DNA of 14,378 nt from an uncultured Oscillibacter sp. (GCA_902476875.1 CABSFC010000069.1:1-14378); one strand, 5' to 3'; shown: positions 7,139 to 14,124, numbered from the stretch's first letter. Notes: generated by a model from the sequence alone, not told the origin. Translations and numbers: made by a program.

Positions 7139-7843
7139 ATGCTGGAAATCAAGGACCTGAACGTCTTTTACGGCGCCATTCACGCCCTGAAGGGCATTTC
7201 CCTCACCGTGGGCGACGGCGAACTGGTCTCCCTCATCGGCGCCAACGGCGCTGGGAAAACCACCACGCTTCACACCATCTCCGGCCTGCTGCGGGCGTCC
7301 TCCGGCTCCATTGCCCTGGACGGCACGGATCTGCAGAAGGTGCGTCCCAACACCATCATCAATCTGGGCCTGGCCCATGTGCCGGAGGGCCGCCATGTCT
7401 TTGCCCGCATGACGGTGGAGGAAAATCTCCGCATGGGCGCATATATCATCAAGGATCAGAAGAAAATCGCGGAAAACCTGGAAAAGGTTTACGGCCACTT
7501 CCCCCGCCTGCGGGAGCGGCGGCGCCAGTTGGCAGGTACCCTCTCCGGCGGCGAGCAGCAGATGCTGGCCACCGGGCGGGCGCTGATGACCGTCCCGAAG
7601 ATCGTGCTGATGGATGAGCCGTCCATGGGCCTCAGCCCGCTGCTGGTAAAGGAGATCTTCTCGATCATCGAGGAGTTGCACAGAAGCGGCATCACCATTT
7701 TGCTGGTGGAGCAGAATGCCAAGATGGCCCTGGCGGTCAGCGACCGGGCCTATGTGCTGGAGACCGGCACCATCTCCATGGAGGGCGCCGCGGCCGACCT
7801 GGCCACCGACGATCGGGTCCGCAAGGCCTATCTGGGCGCGTAA
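7139..7843 (+). CDS. livF: ABC transporter ATP-binding protein LivF
   Basis: 234 residues. Walker A GANGAGKT (34-41), signature LSGGEQQ (135-141), Walker B IVLMDEP (155-161). LVEQNA follows (189-194), where LivF proteins characteristically lack the usual switch histidine. The gene starts 13 bases after livG stops, with AAGGAGG at 7124-7130, itself overlapping the livG stop codon. An in-frame upstream extension to 7058 lies inside livG and has no ribosome site, so I exclude it. Partner ATPase of LivG in the importer. Confidence 0.94.
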   Translation: MLEIKDLNVFYGAIHALKGISLTVGDGELVSLIGANGAGKTTTLHTISGLLRASSGSIALDGTDLQKVRPNTIINLGLAHVPEGRHVFARMTVEENLRMGAYIIKDQKKIAENLEKVYGHFPRLRERRRQLAGTLSGGEQQMLATGRALMTVPKIVLMDEPSMGLSPLLVKEIFSIIEELHRSGITILLVEQNAKMALAVSDRAYVLETGTISMEGAAADLATDDRVRKAYLGA

Positions 7844-7857
7844 GGAGGTACGGCAGT

Positions 7858-8481
7858 ATGGAAAAATTCGTTATCACAGTGGCCCGTGAGACCGGCAGCG
7901 GCGGCCACAACATCACCCGCAAGCTGTCCGACGCCCTGGGCATCCCCTATTATGACCGGGATCTGCTGCGGAAGGCCTCGGAGGTCAGCGGCATCCACGA
8001 GCGGCTCTTCGGCGCCGCCGACGAGCGTATCGGCCTGAAGGAGATGCTCTCCGCCGCCGAAAAGGTCTATACCGGCGAGACCCTCCCGCCGGACAGCGAC
8101 GACTACATCTCCACCCGGAACCTGTTCAGCTTTCAGGCCAAGATCATCAAGGAGCTGGCGGATACTGAGAGCTGCATCATCCTGGGGCGCTGCGCCAACT
8201 ATCTGCTGGCAGGCCGTCCGAACGTGCTGCGGCTGTTCATCCACGCGCCTGTGGAGGCCCGTCTGGCCCGGGTGTCGTCCTACTCGCTGGCCTGGAGCCA
8301 ACGGGAGGTGGCCAAGCATATCCGGGTCGAGGACAAGCGGCGCTCCGCCTATTACCACTACTACACCGGCGAAGAGTGGCGGGATGCCGCGGGCTATGAC
8401 CTGAGTCTGGACTCTGACGTTCTGGGGGAGGACGGCTGCGTGGAGTTTATCCGGCAGGCCCTTCCGCTGTTCGTCAAGTAA
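7858..8481 (+). CDS. Cytidylate kinase-like family protein
   Basis: 207 residues. The opening VITVARETGSGGHNI, followed by KLSDALGIPYYDRDLL, is the hallmark of the Cytidylate_kin2 family (cytidylate-kinase-like P-loop proteins). A second conserved stretch, CIILGRCANYLL, lies near residues 116-127, and RVEDKRRSAYYHYYTG near 160-175 resembles the lid region. The P-loop is GSGGH rather than GxGK[ST], so it lacks the standard catalytic lysine. Family members are widespread in Clostridia and mostly uncharacterised, so CMP kinase activity should not be assumed. It sits 14 bases after livF with AAGGAGG upstream, within the importer operon. A nucleotide-dependent regulatory or modifying role is possible but unproven. 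Confidence 0.82.
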   Translation: MEKFVITVARETGSGGHNITRKLSDALGIPYYDRDLLRKASEVSGIHERLFGAADERIGLKEMLSAAEKVYTGETLPPDSDDYISTRNLFSFQAKIIKELADTESCIILGRCANYLLAGRPNVLRLFIHAPVEARLARVSSYSLAWSQREVAKHIRVEDKRRSAYYHYYTGEEWRDAAGYDLSLDSDVLGEDGCVEFIRQALPLFVK

Positions 8482-8494
8482 GAGGAGGATGGTT

Positions 8495-9670
8495 ATGCGT
8501 TTCTCCAAACGGATCCTGCGGATGGATACCGCCGTCGTGCGGCAGACCCTGGCGCTGGCCGCCCAGCAGGACGTTATTTCCTTCGCGGGCGGCCTTCCCG
8601 CCCCGGAGTCCTTCCCGGTAGAGGCTATGCGCCTTGCCGCCGACCGGGTATACCGCGCCAATGGCCGGGCCGCGCTGCAATACGGCCCCTCCGCCGGCTT
8701 TCTCCCCCTGCGGGAAAAGCTGGCCAGCCGCCATCAGAGGCAGGGGATCTCCTGCTCGGCGGACAACTTTCTGATCGTCAGCGGTTCCCAGCAGGGCCTT
8801 GACCTGGCGGGCAAGGTGTTTTTGGAGCCTGGGGACCTGGTGGTCTGCGAAAATCCCACCTATCTGGCCGCCCTGACGGTATTCCGCTCCTATGAGTGCG
8901 GCATCCTGCCCATTGAGACCGACGACGAGGGCATGGTTCCGGAGGACCTGGAACAGAAGTTGGCGGCAAACCCCAGCGCAAAGCTCATGTATCTGATCCC
9001 CACTTTCCAGAATCCCACCGGCCGGACCTGGTCCCTGGCCCGGCGGAAGGCCGTTTTGTCCATCGCGGAGCGGTACAGTCTCCCCATTCTGGAGGATAAT
9101 CCTTACGGGGAACTGCGCTACGAGGGTACCTTCCTCCCCTCCCTGAAGTCCATGGACACCGCGGGCATCGTCACCTACATGGGCTCCTTTTCCAAGGTGC
9201 TGAGTCCCGGTGTCCGGCTGGGCTGGCTGCTGGCCTCCCGGGAGCTCATTGAGAAATACGAGAGCGCCAAGGAGTGCACCGACCTCCAGTCCAGCACCAT
9301 CTCTCAAATGGTAGTGGACGCCTATCTGGAGGACAATGACCTGGACGAAAACATCCGCCGGCTCAACGGCCTGTACCGGGAGCGCCGGGACCTGATGCTG
9401 TCCCTGCTGGCCTCTGAATTCCCCCCCGGGGCCAGGTGGACCCATCCATGCGGCGGCCTGTTCCTGTGGGTGACGCTGCCGGAGTCCATTGACACCGCCG
9501 CCCTCCTGCCCGCCATGGTGGAGCGCGGCGCGGCGTACATCCCCGGCCAGTCCTTCTTCGCCGGTCAGGACGTCCGTTGCTGCCTGCGGCTGAATTTTTC
9601 CAACGCCTCGGAGGAGCATATGCTCCAGGGCATGGCCGCCATGGGCCGCTTCTTCCGGGAAGTTCTGTGA
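8495..9670 (+). CDS. PLP-dependent aminotransferase, LysN/MocR-like class I/II
   Basis: 391 residues. Fold-type I aminotransferase: substrate-loop motif SFAGGLPAPESFP (29-41), LQYGPSAGFLPLR (61-73), NPTG (173-176), DNPYGELRY (201-209) binding the cofactor ring, Schiff-base Lys234 in GSFSKVLSPGVRLGW, and the carboxylate-binding Arg365 in CLRLNFSN. This is the 2-aminoadipate/aromatic (LysN/Aro8) subgroup, cytoplasmic, moving an amino group to 2-oxoglutarate or pyruvate. No GntR DNA-binding domain is attached. I choose ATG at 8495 because AGGAGG (8483-8488) sits six bases before it; the ATG at 8489 abuts the ribosome site. In this operon it probably deaminates the imported amino acid. The exact substrate cannot be decided. 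Confidence 0.9.
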   Translation: MRFSKRILRMDTAVVRQTLALAAQQDVISFAGGLPAPESFPVEAMRLAADRVYRANGRAALQYGPSAGFLPLREKLASRHQRQGISCSADNFLIVSGSQQGLDLAGKVFLEPGDLVVCENPTYLAALTVFRSYECGILPIETDDEGMVPEDLEQKLAANPSAKLMYLIPTFQNPTGRTWSLARRKAVLSIAERYSLPILEDNPYGELRYEGTFLPSLKSMDTAGIVTYMGSFSKVLSPGVRLGWLLASRELIEKYESAKECTDLQSSTISQMVVDAYLEDNDLDENIRRLNGLYRERRDLMLSLLASEFPPGARWTHPCGGLFLWVTLPESIDTAALLPAMVERGAAYIPGQSFFAGQDVRCCLRLNFSNASEEHMLQGMAAMGRFFREVL

Positions 9671-9677
9671 AAAAGGT

Positions 9678-10610
9678 GTGAGTGCTTTGCGCATTGAAAC
9701 CGTTAGTATTCTGGGGCTTGGCGCGGAGGGCGGCATTGCTTTCCGCGCCCTGGCGGACACATCCTGTCAGGTCCGTGTTCTCGCAAAAGGCGAGCGGGCG
9801 GAGCGGCTGAAGCGCCAGGGCATCACCATCAACGGCGTCCACTATTCCCTCCATGTGTCCTGTCCCGGTCAGGAGCCGCCCCCGCAGCTCCTGATCGTGG
9901 CGGTGAAGGGCTACCAGCTGGCGGACGCCCTGGAGGACATCGCCTGCGAAGCAGGGCCGGAGACCGTCGTCATGAGCCTGATGAACGGCCTTACCAGCGA
10001 GGAGATCCTCTCCGAGCGCCTGGGGCCGGAGCGCGTCATCTACTGCATGAGCCGTCTCAACGCAAAAAAGACCGGCCCGCGGGTGGAGTTCCAGCCTGTG
10101 GGCCAAATCTATATTGGAGAGAAGGATGGAACAGTCAGCGGCCGCATCCAGTCCATCGCCGATCTGCTGGACGGCTGGGTGCCTTGCCGGATCAGCCGGG
10201 AGATCGTGGTGGATATCTGGAGGAAGTACATGTTCAACGCGGCCTGCAACACCGTGCAGTCCATTTTGCGGTGTCCGCATCTGTGGTTTCAACGGCTGCC
10301 GGAGGCCTGTGCCGCTTTGGAATGCGTCATGCGGGAGATCGTCCAGCTGGCCAACGCGATGGATATCCCCCTGTCGCAGGCGGATATCCGGGCGCTGGAC
10401 GGATATTTCCTCCCCTATCCCGCCGACGGCATGTGCAGCATGGCCCAGGATCTGCAGGCAAAGCGCCCCACGGAAATCGATCTGCTGATCGGCGAAGCCC
10501 TGGAGCTTGGCCGCGCTCACGGCGTGGACCTGCCGGTGTGCCGGTTCGTTTATCATCTGATCAGGACCCTGGAGCAGGTCAACGCCGGGGCATTGGAGGA
10601 GGGCCTATGA
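9678..10610 (+). CDS. Ketopantoate reductase family (PanE/ApbA) dehydrogenase
   Basis: 310 residues from GTG at 9678. N-terminal NAD(P)-binding GLGAEG (13-18), the VAVKGYQ strand with Lys77, then the family catalytic lysine in DIWRKYMFNAACN (Lys183, Asn187). SMAQDLQAKRPTEID (254-268) carries the conserved Ser and Glu266. All expected active-site residues are present, so it should reduce a 2-oxo acid to a 2-hydroxy acid. The family includes true ketopantoate reductases and D-2-hydroxyacid (D-mandelate-type) dehydrogenases; the neighbouring aminotransferase favours the latter but does not prove it. The start is uncertain: AAAAGG is only one base before the GTG, and a TTG at 9687 is better spaced. 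The gene starts eight bases after the aminotransferase stop and overlaps the next gene by four. Confidence 0.87.
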   Translation: MSALRIETVSILGLGAEGGIAFRALADTSCQVRVLAKGERAERLKRQGITINGVHYSLHVSCPGQEPPPQLLIVAVKGYQLADALEDIACEAGPETVVMSLMNGLTSEEILSERLGPERVIYCMSRLNAKKTGPRVEFQPVGQIYIGEKDGTVSGRIQSIADLLDGWVPCRISREIVVDIWRKYMFNAACNTVQSILRCPHLWFQRLPEACAALECVMREIVQLANAMDIPLSQADIRALDGYFLPYPADGMCSMAQDLQAKRPTEIDLLIGEALELGRAHGVDLPVCRFVYHLIRTLEQVNAGALEEGL

Positions 10611-11473
10611 CACAGCAGCTTGACTTGGCATACCTGTTCAGGGATCGGCCCTATGATCCGGCAGTTTCCCCCGCCGACTACGACATGCTGTGCGTGAAAA
10701 GCGGAGAAGACGAGCTGTATGGCGAGATCATGTGGCCGGACAGCGCCTGGGGCGGCCAGCGACCCTGTGTGATCCTGTGCCACGGTTATCCCGGCGTGGC
10801 CCGAAACGACGACCTGGCTTTTGCCCTGCGGCGCATCGGCTGCGTGGTGATCGTCATGCACCACCGGGGCGCCTGGGGCAGCCAGGGGAGTTATCTGGTC
10901 TCCAACTGTGTGCAGGATGTGGTGAACATCTTTGCCCACGTCCGAAGTCCCGCGTTCCGCGAAATCTATCACACAGACCCCGGCGCCGTATTCCTGATGG
11001 GACACAGCATGGGCGGCAACAGCGTCCTCCAGGCCGCCCGCCGCCTGAAAGAGGTCCGGGGACTGGTCCTGCTGGCGCCCTATGATCCCACCAGCTTTCT
11101 GCGCGCGGGAGAGGAGAGTGCGATCCTTCCCCTGCTGCGCACGGGGCGTATTCTCCACAGCGACGGCCTGGAGGCCATTCTGCGGGATATCCGGGGGCAC
11201 TTGGAGGACTACGCCTTTGAAAACGCCTTTCCCGACCTTCGGGATCAGAACATCTGCTGTTTCACAGGCACGCTGGACACCATCGCGCCTCCCTGGATGA
11301 TAACGCCATTTTGGTCCCGGCTGGCCGCCCGGAAAACAAACGCGGTGCAGCGTCTGATTGAGTTGCCTGTCGCCCATGGCCTCTGCGGCAGCAGGATCAC
11401 CGTCATTCAGGAGACGGCCCGTTTTTTGGCGGATGCGCTCGCTTCAAGCCCTCTCAGCGCGCCGGAAGCCTGA
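10607..11473 (+). CDS. Alpha/beta hydrolase
   Basis: 288 residues. Oxyanion-hole HG at 59-60 (CHGYPG), nucleophile elbow GHSMGG with Ser134, acid Asp224 in GTLDTIAPP, and His257 in PVAHGL form a complete catalytic triad. No signal peptide or membrane segment, so cytoplasmic. The fold resembles serine aminopeptidase/esterase-type hydrolases; the substrate is unknown. The start at 10607 is inside the previous stop (ATGA overlap) with GGAGG upstream, showing coupling to the dehydrogenase. Being last in an importer-transaminase-reductase operon, it may open an ester or amide of the imported compound, but that is inference. Confidence 0.88.
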   Translation: MTQQLDLAYLFRDRPYDPAVSPADYDMLCVKSGEDELYGEIMWPDSAWGGQRPCVILCHGYPGVARNDDLAFALRRIGCVVIVMHHRGAWGSQGSYLVSNCVQDVVNIFAHVRSPAFREIYHTDPGAVFLMGHSMGGNSVLQAARRLKEVRGLVLLAPYDPTSFLRAGEESAILPLLRTGRILHSDGLEAILRDIRGHLEDYAFENAFPDLRDQNICCFTGTLDTIAPPWMITPFWSRLAARKTNAVQRLIELPVAHGLCGSRITVIQETARFLADALASSPLSAPEA

Positions 11474-11476
11474 TCC

Positions 11477-11515
11477 GGACTATGCTGGTGATTGCAGCCG
11501 CTGTCCATATTTTTT
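11477..11515 (+). terminator. Possible weak terminator after the importer operon
   Basis: GGAC pairs with GTCC, with an inner GCTG/CAGC, and the fold is followed by ATATTTTTT. The stems are short and interrupted by internal loops, so this is a tentative call. It is the only terminator-like structure I see right after the last operon gene. Confidence 0.35.
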
Positions 11516-11728
11516 GTGGAGATATATCCGGCGCGGCATGATATTTCTTAGGACGCGCGGCAGCGCGGGGCTTATTTCATGCTGGACAACGTTTGACCCA
11601 AACCGCGACCCAGGTTGGAATCAGAGCAGGCAGGAAACAACGGGAACAACGGAGCAGACAGCAAGTGATTCTGAGCCAAAAGATTCGGAAAGGATGGGAT
11701 AAACCGTTTTTCCGCACCTGACGCATCT
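11516..11728. other. Gene-poor junction before the tRNA fragment
   Basis: No supported gene. In one plus-strand frame, 11592-11702 reads FDPNRDPGWNQSR and onward to a hydrophilic Gln/Thr/Glu/Ser/Lys-rich end with a stop 26 bases before the tRNA fragment. It resembles a disordered C-terminal tail and might be the residue of a deleted integrase gene, since such genes often end beside their tRNA attachment site. This is a weak inference. Confidence 0.3.
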
Positions 11729-11773
11729 TCACACGCAGGAGGTCACAGGTTCGAGTCCTGTATCGTCCACCAT
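11729..11773 (+). tRNA. 3' fragment of tRNA-Val(CAC), attachment-site remnant
   Basis: Recognisable from the anticodon loop to the CCA end: loop TTCACAC (anticodon CAC at 11731-11733), 3' anticodon stem GCAGG, variable loop AGGTC, T arm ACAGG-TTCGAGT-CCTGT, 3' acceptor strand ATCGTCC, discriminator A and encoded CCA. The expected 5' half (an acceptor strand GGACGAT, a D arm and CCTGC) is absent upstream, so this cannot make a tRNA. Break points near the anticodon loop are typical of tyrosine-recombinase integration into tRNA genes. Confidence 0.85.
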
Positions 11774-11781
11774 ACTTGAGA

Positions 11782-11828
11782 AATCCGAACCTAATCCCAA
11801 TCGGGAACGGGTTTGGATTTTTCGTTTT
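11782..11828 (+). terminator. Intrinsic terminator following the tRNA fragment
   Basis: AAATCCGAACC (11782-11792) pairs with GGTTTGGATTT (11811-11821) with an inner CCC/GGG stem, followed by TTTCGTTTT. Its position nine bases after CCA is that of a native tRNA terminator. Confidence 0.75.
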
Positions 11829-11852
11829 AATCGAGGACATAGGCAGATAAAC

Positions 11853-11889
11853 AAAAAAAGGGGAGCGCCACCAGTCGGTGACGCTCCCC
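11853..11889 (-). terminator. Intrinsic terminator of the mobilization operon
   Basis: On the minus strand GGGGAGCGTCACC pairs with GGTGGCGCTCCCC around GACT (one G-U pair), followed by seven T residues. It lies just after the small gene that follows the relaxase gene. It faces the tRNA terminator, so the two units converge. Confidence 0.85.
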
Positions 11890-11897
11890 CTTGCCGT

Positions 11898-12038
11898 TCA
11901 GGTGCTTTTCTCCTGCCCGCTCTCCCGCTGTTCCCAGGCCGCCAATTCCCGGCGGCCTTCCTCGCTCTCATAGTATTTCTGTATCATCGGCAACAGGCAC
12001 CGGGCCATGCGCTCAATGGCATAGTCTGGAATATCCAT
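11898..12038 (-). CDS. Small hypothetical protein downstream of MobV
   Basis: 46 residues, MDIPDYAIERMARCLLPMIQ followed by a Glu/Arg/Gln-rich half ending QESGQEKST. It is amphipathic and mostly helical by composition, with no membrane segment. It begins 19 bases after the relaxase stop and is followed directly by the operon terminator, which supports it as a real cistron; the ribosome site is weak. I do not recognise a named family. Its position suggests an accessory of the mobilization operon. Confidence 0.6.
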   Translation of the reverse strand: MDIPDYAIERMARCLLPMIQKYYESEEGRRELAAWEQRESGQEKST

Positions 12039-12057
12039 GCCGCTGTTCTCTTTCTCT

Positions 12058-13017
12058 TTACCGTTCAGACTTCTTCTTATAAGTAGTCCCCCTTTGCTGT
12101 TCTTTCAATGCCTGTCTAACCTCTGGCGGTATGCTGTTCACAAACCGCCGAAGCTGTTCGTTTTCCTTTTTGAGCATAAGCACCTCCATCTGCTTCTGTA
12201 TGCTCTTTTCGCTGTTGACCTTTTCCCGTAGGCCCTCGTTCTCCTGTGTCAGATAATCAATGGTAGCCTGGTACTTCTTCATCTGCCCCAAATGCTTTTT
12301 CAGCCGGGAGAAGTACGGCCCCACCATCTCCAAAACCTCGTCCCGCTTCTTCCCGGCGTTCAGCACCCCGATCTCTGAAATGGCCTTTTCTATGGCCTGC
12401 TGCTGTCTTGTGAGGTCTACGGACTGCTTGAACAGCCAGGTGGGAATGTGCTTGCGCTTTGTCACAAGGGCGCTCTCGCCCCGTTTGAGGACAGGAAACG
12501 CCTTTTTCATGTGGGCGTGAAACTCGTCCTGCCACTTGGAGAGCTGCGCCCGGTTGCCTAAAATCTCCTTGGCGGACAGCCGCCCGTCCTCGGTGATGGG
12601 CGTGAAGCAAAGGTGGAGATGGGGCGTTTTCTCGTCCATGTGTACCACGGCGGAAAAGATGTTTCCCCGGCCCACCTTCTGCTCCATGAACGCCACGGCC
12701 TCCGTGAAGTAGGCTTGCACCTCCTGTTTGCTCCTGCCCGTGAAGAACTCCGGGCTTGCGGTTATCAGCGTGTCCACGAACATGGTGCTGTCCTTCCGGG
12801 TGCGGCACCCCGCCGCTTTGATACGACTGTTGATCTCCCGTCGGTACTTCTGGGCGGGTTGGATAATGTGAAAGTTGTCCTTGCTCCTGCTGGTGTCAAT
12901 ATCCGGGTTGCTGGCGTACTGCTCCTTGGTGCGCTCGTGGTGAGCCTCCAGCGCCCCGGCTGGCCCCGCCTTGTACTTGGCGAAGCGCAAAATTGCGTGC
13001 TGTGCCTTTTGTGCCAT
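12058..13017 (-). CDS. mobV: MobV-family relaxase (Mob/Pre plasmid recombination enzyme)
   Basis: 319 residues. The N-terminal relaxase domain shows the MobV pattern: EAHHERTKEQYASNPDID (residues 24-41), in which His26 aligns with the DNA-linked histidine of pMV158 MobM. It also has DTSRSKDNFH (41-50) and the metal-binding HMDEKTPHLHL (126-136). LTEDGRLSAKEI-type residues follow (ITEDGRLSAKEI, 141-152). The C-terminal third (about 225-305) is charged and probably coiled coil. The enzyme nicks the origin of transfer and stays bound to the strand end during conjugal mobilization. I start at ATG 13017, preceded by AAGGAGG, rather than the open extension to 13167, which would run through the upstream inverted repeats. 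No coupling protein or type IV secretion gene is visible, so the element would be mobilized in trans. Confidence 0.92.
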   Translation of the reverse strand: MAQKAQHAILRFAKYKAGPAGALEAHHERTKEQYASNPDIDTSRSKDNFHIIQPAQKYRREINSRIKAAGCRTRKDSTMFVDTLITASPEFFTGRSKQEVQAYFTEAVAFMEQKVGRGNIFSAVVHMDEKTPHLHLCFTPITEDGRLSAKEILGNRAQLSKWQDEFHAHMKKAFPVLKRGESALVTKRKHIPTWLFKQSVDLTRQQQAIEKAISEIGVLNAGKKRDEVLEMVGPYFSRLKKHLGQMKKYQATIDYLTQENEGLREKVNSEKSIQKQMEVLMLKKENEQLRRFVNSIPPEVRQALKEQQRGTTYKKKSER

Positions 13018-13075
13018 TGTACCTCCTTGTTGACGGTATTTCCCCGTTTTCTGGGGTGGGAATGATATTGTATTA

Positions 13076-13173
13076 CCCCCTCTTGTTTCGGGGCCTGAAC
13101 CCCTTGCAAATACAAGGCTTTTTGACCCCAAAATGGTAACAGTCCAGCGTTGCTGGCCTGTTACCATTTTGGG
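13076..13173 (-). other. Candidate oriT: overlapping inverted repeats upstream of mobV
   Basis: Several inverted repeats abut or overlap directly upstream of the relaxase gene: CCCC/GGGG (13077-13093), GGGG-CCTGAA-CCCC (13090-13103), CCTTG-CAAATA-CAAGG (13102-13117), and a long 47-base palindrome (13127-13173). The 47-base palindrome has 16-base perfect arms, CCCAAAATGGTAACAG and CTGTTACCATTTTGGG, plus an inner CCAGC-GTT-GCTGG hairpin. MobV relaxases act on origins with mutually exclusive overlapping hairpins next to their own gene, so this is the natural oriT candidate. The large palindrome could alternatively be an operator. No nick sequence can be assigned. Confidence 0.5.
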
Positions 13174-13176
13174 CGC

Positions 13177-13215
13177 AAAAAAGCCACGCCCGCCGCTCCC
13201 GGCTTGCGTGGCTTT
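13177..13215 (-). terminator. Intrinsic terminator of the sigma-like gene
   Basis: On the minus strand AAAGCCACGC pairs with GCGTGGCTTT around a GC-rich loop and is followed by a six-T run. It overlaps the stop codon of the sigma-like gene and separates that gene from mobV. Confidence 0.85.
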
Positions 13216-14062
13216 ACCGCCCTGTTTCGTTCTCGTACTGAATGAATCGCTTCTTGATGGCCTCCATGCGCTTGACCACAGCGCTGTGGGTCTTGTAGCC
13301 CAGCTCGTCCGCTATCTCCTCGTAGGTGTACCCCTCCACCCGCAATTCCAAAATCTCCATATCCTTTTGGGACAGGGTGGCCTTGAACCGCTGGCAGAAG
13401 TCCTCCCCCTCCACCTGCCCCGTGAAGTCCCCCTCCGGGGCGGGCAGGGCGTGGATTTTGCTGTCTTCGTCCTCCATGCACTCCTCCAGCGAAACGGTCT
13501 GCACCCGCTTGGAGCGGGTATGATACCACTTGCGGAGGAAGTCCTTGCGGACATTGGTGTCCCAATTCATAAAATCCTCGTCACAGGGCATTTCCCGTAT
13601 CACTTCCAGCATTGGCCCCCAGCCCTGTTCCTCGATGGTCTGCTCTACCACCTGCTTCATCACCGAGCGCACATCGTCCGGGTCAAAGAAAGGTATCTCG
13701 AACTCGGGCGGCAAGTCAAAGAGGGCCTGCACGCCCCAGCCCCACACACGCTCCACCCCCTTGGCCCACAGGGGCAGGACATAGGACAGTTGCCAGACGG
13801 GGAAATATCCCGTGTAATGCTCCTTCCAGCCGCCGAAGCCGAAGTGGGGGAAGGCCAGCGACGCCACGGCGTCCATGACCTCGTTTAGAAACTGCTGGCT
13901 CATCATGACCTCGCCCCACTCCGGGCAAGCCATGAGCGCTTTTCTGCTACGGGGCAATCTGCGGAGGGTGGGACAGCGGACGAGCAGGTCATAGGGGAGC
14001 ATATAGACCAGCGGCAGGTAGCGAATGGGACTGTCGTGGGGAAACTTGTAGGTAACGGACAA
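13214..14062 (-). CDS. Mobile-element sigma-70 region-4-like protein
   Basis: 282 residues. The C-terminal 50 residues (about 229-278) are a sigma-70 region 4 helix-turn-helix: LSQKDMEILELRVEGYTYEE, then IADELGYKTHSAVVKRMEAI. Before it is a basic stretch, NVRKDFLRKWYHTRSKRVQT (170-189), which I associate with sigma-like proteins of clostridial mobilizable elements. The first 165 residues match no sigma region 2 that I can recognise and are rich in aromatic residues and proline. The start is TTG at 14062, chosen because AGGGAGG lies eight bases before it. It may direct transcription of element genes or act as a DNA-binding regulator; with no clear region 2, true sigma activity is uncertain. 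It sits upstream of mobV but has its own terminator. Confidence 0.8.
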   Translation of the reverse strand: MSVTYKFPHDSPIRYLPLVYMLPYDLLVRCPTLRRLPRSRKALMACPEWGEVMMSQQFLNEVMDAVASLAFPHFGFGGWKEHYTGYFPVWQLSYVLPLWAKGVERVWGWGVQALFDLPPEFEIPFFDPDDVRSVMKQVVEQTIEEQGWGPMLEVIREMPCDEDFMNWDTNVRKDFLRKWYHTRSKRVQTVSLEECMEDEDSKIHALPAPEGDFTGQVEGEDFCQRFKATLSQKDMEILELRVEGYTYEEIADELGYKTHSAVVKRMEAIKKRFIQYENETGR

Positions 14063-14118
14063 AGAATTGACCTCCCTTCTGAATAGATTTTTCTCTGTCT
14101 CTATTTATTTACGGCATA

Positions 14119-14124
14119 AGTATA
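14119..14124 (-). promoter_or_regulatory. Possible -10 box for the sigma-like gene
   Basis: TATACT on the minus strand, about 57 bases before the TTG start. No good -35 hexamer is visible at the right spacing in the surrounding A/T-rich stretch (about 14080-14170), so this is tentative. Confidence 0.3.

Noticed and set aside
11577..11971. Minus-strand open frames containing RTRTCDLLRV and GLEPVTSCV
   Set aside because: These strings arise from reading the antisense of a tRNA 3' half; they are a familiar source of false proteins and coincide exactly with the tRNA-Val fragment.
13018..13167. N-terminal extension of the MobV protein
   Set aside because: The extension has no ribosome site and translates the inverted-repeat region; the ATG at 13017 has AAGGAGG and begins the family homology.
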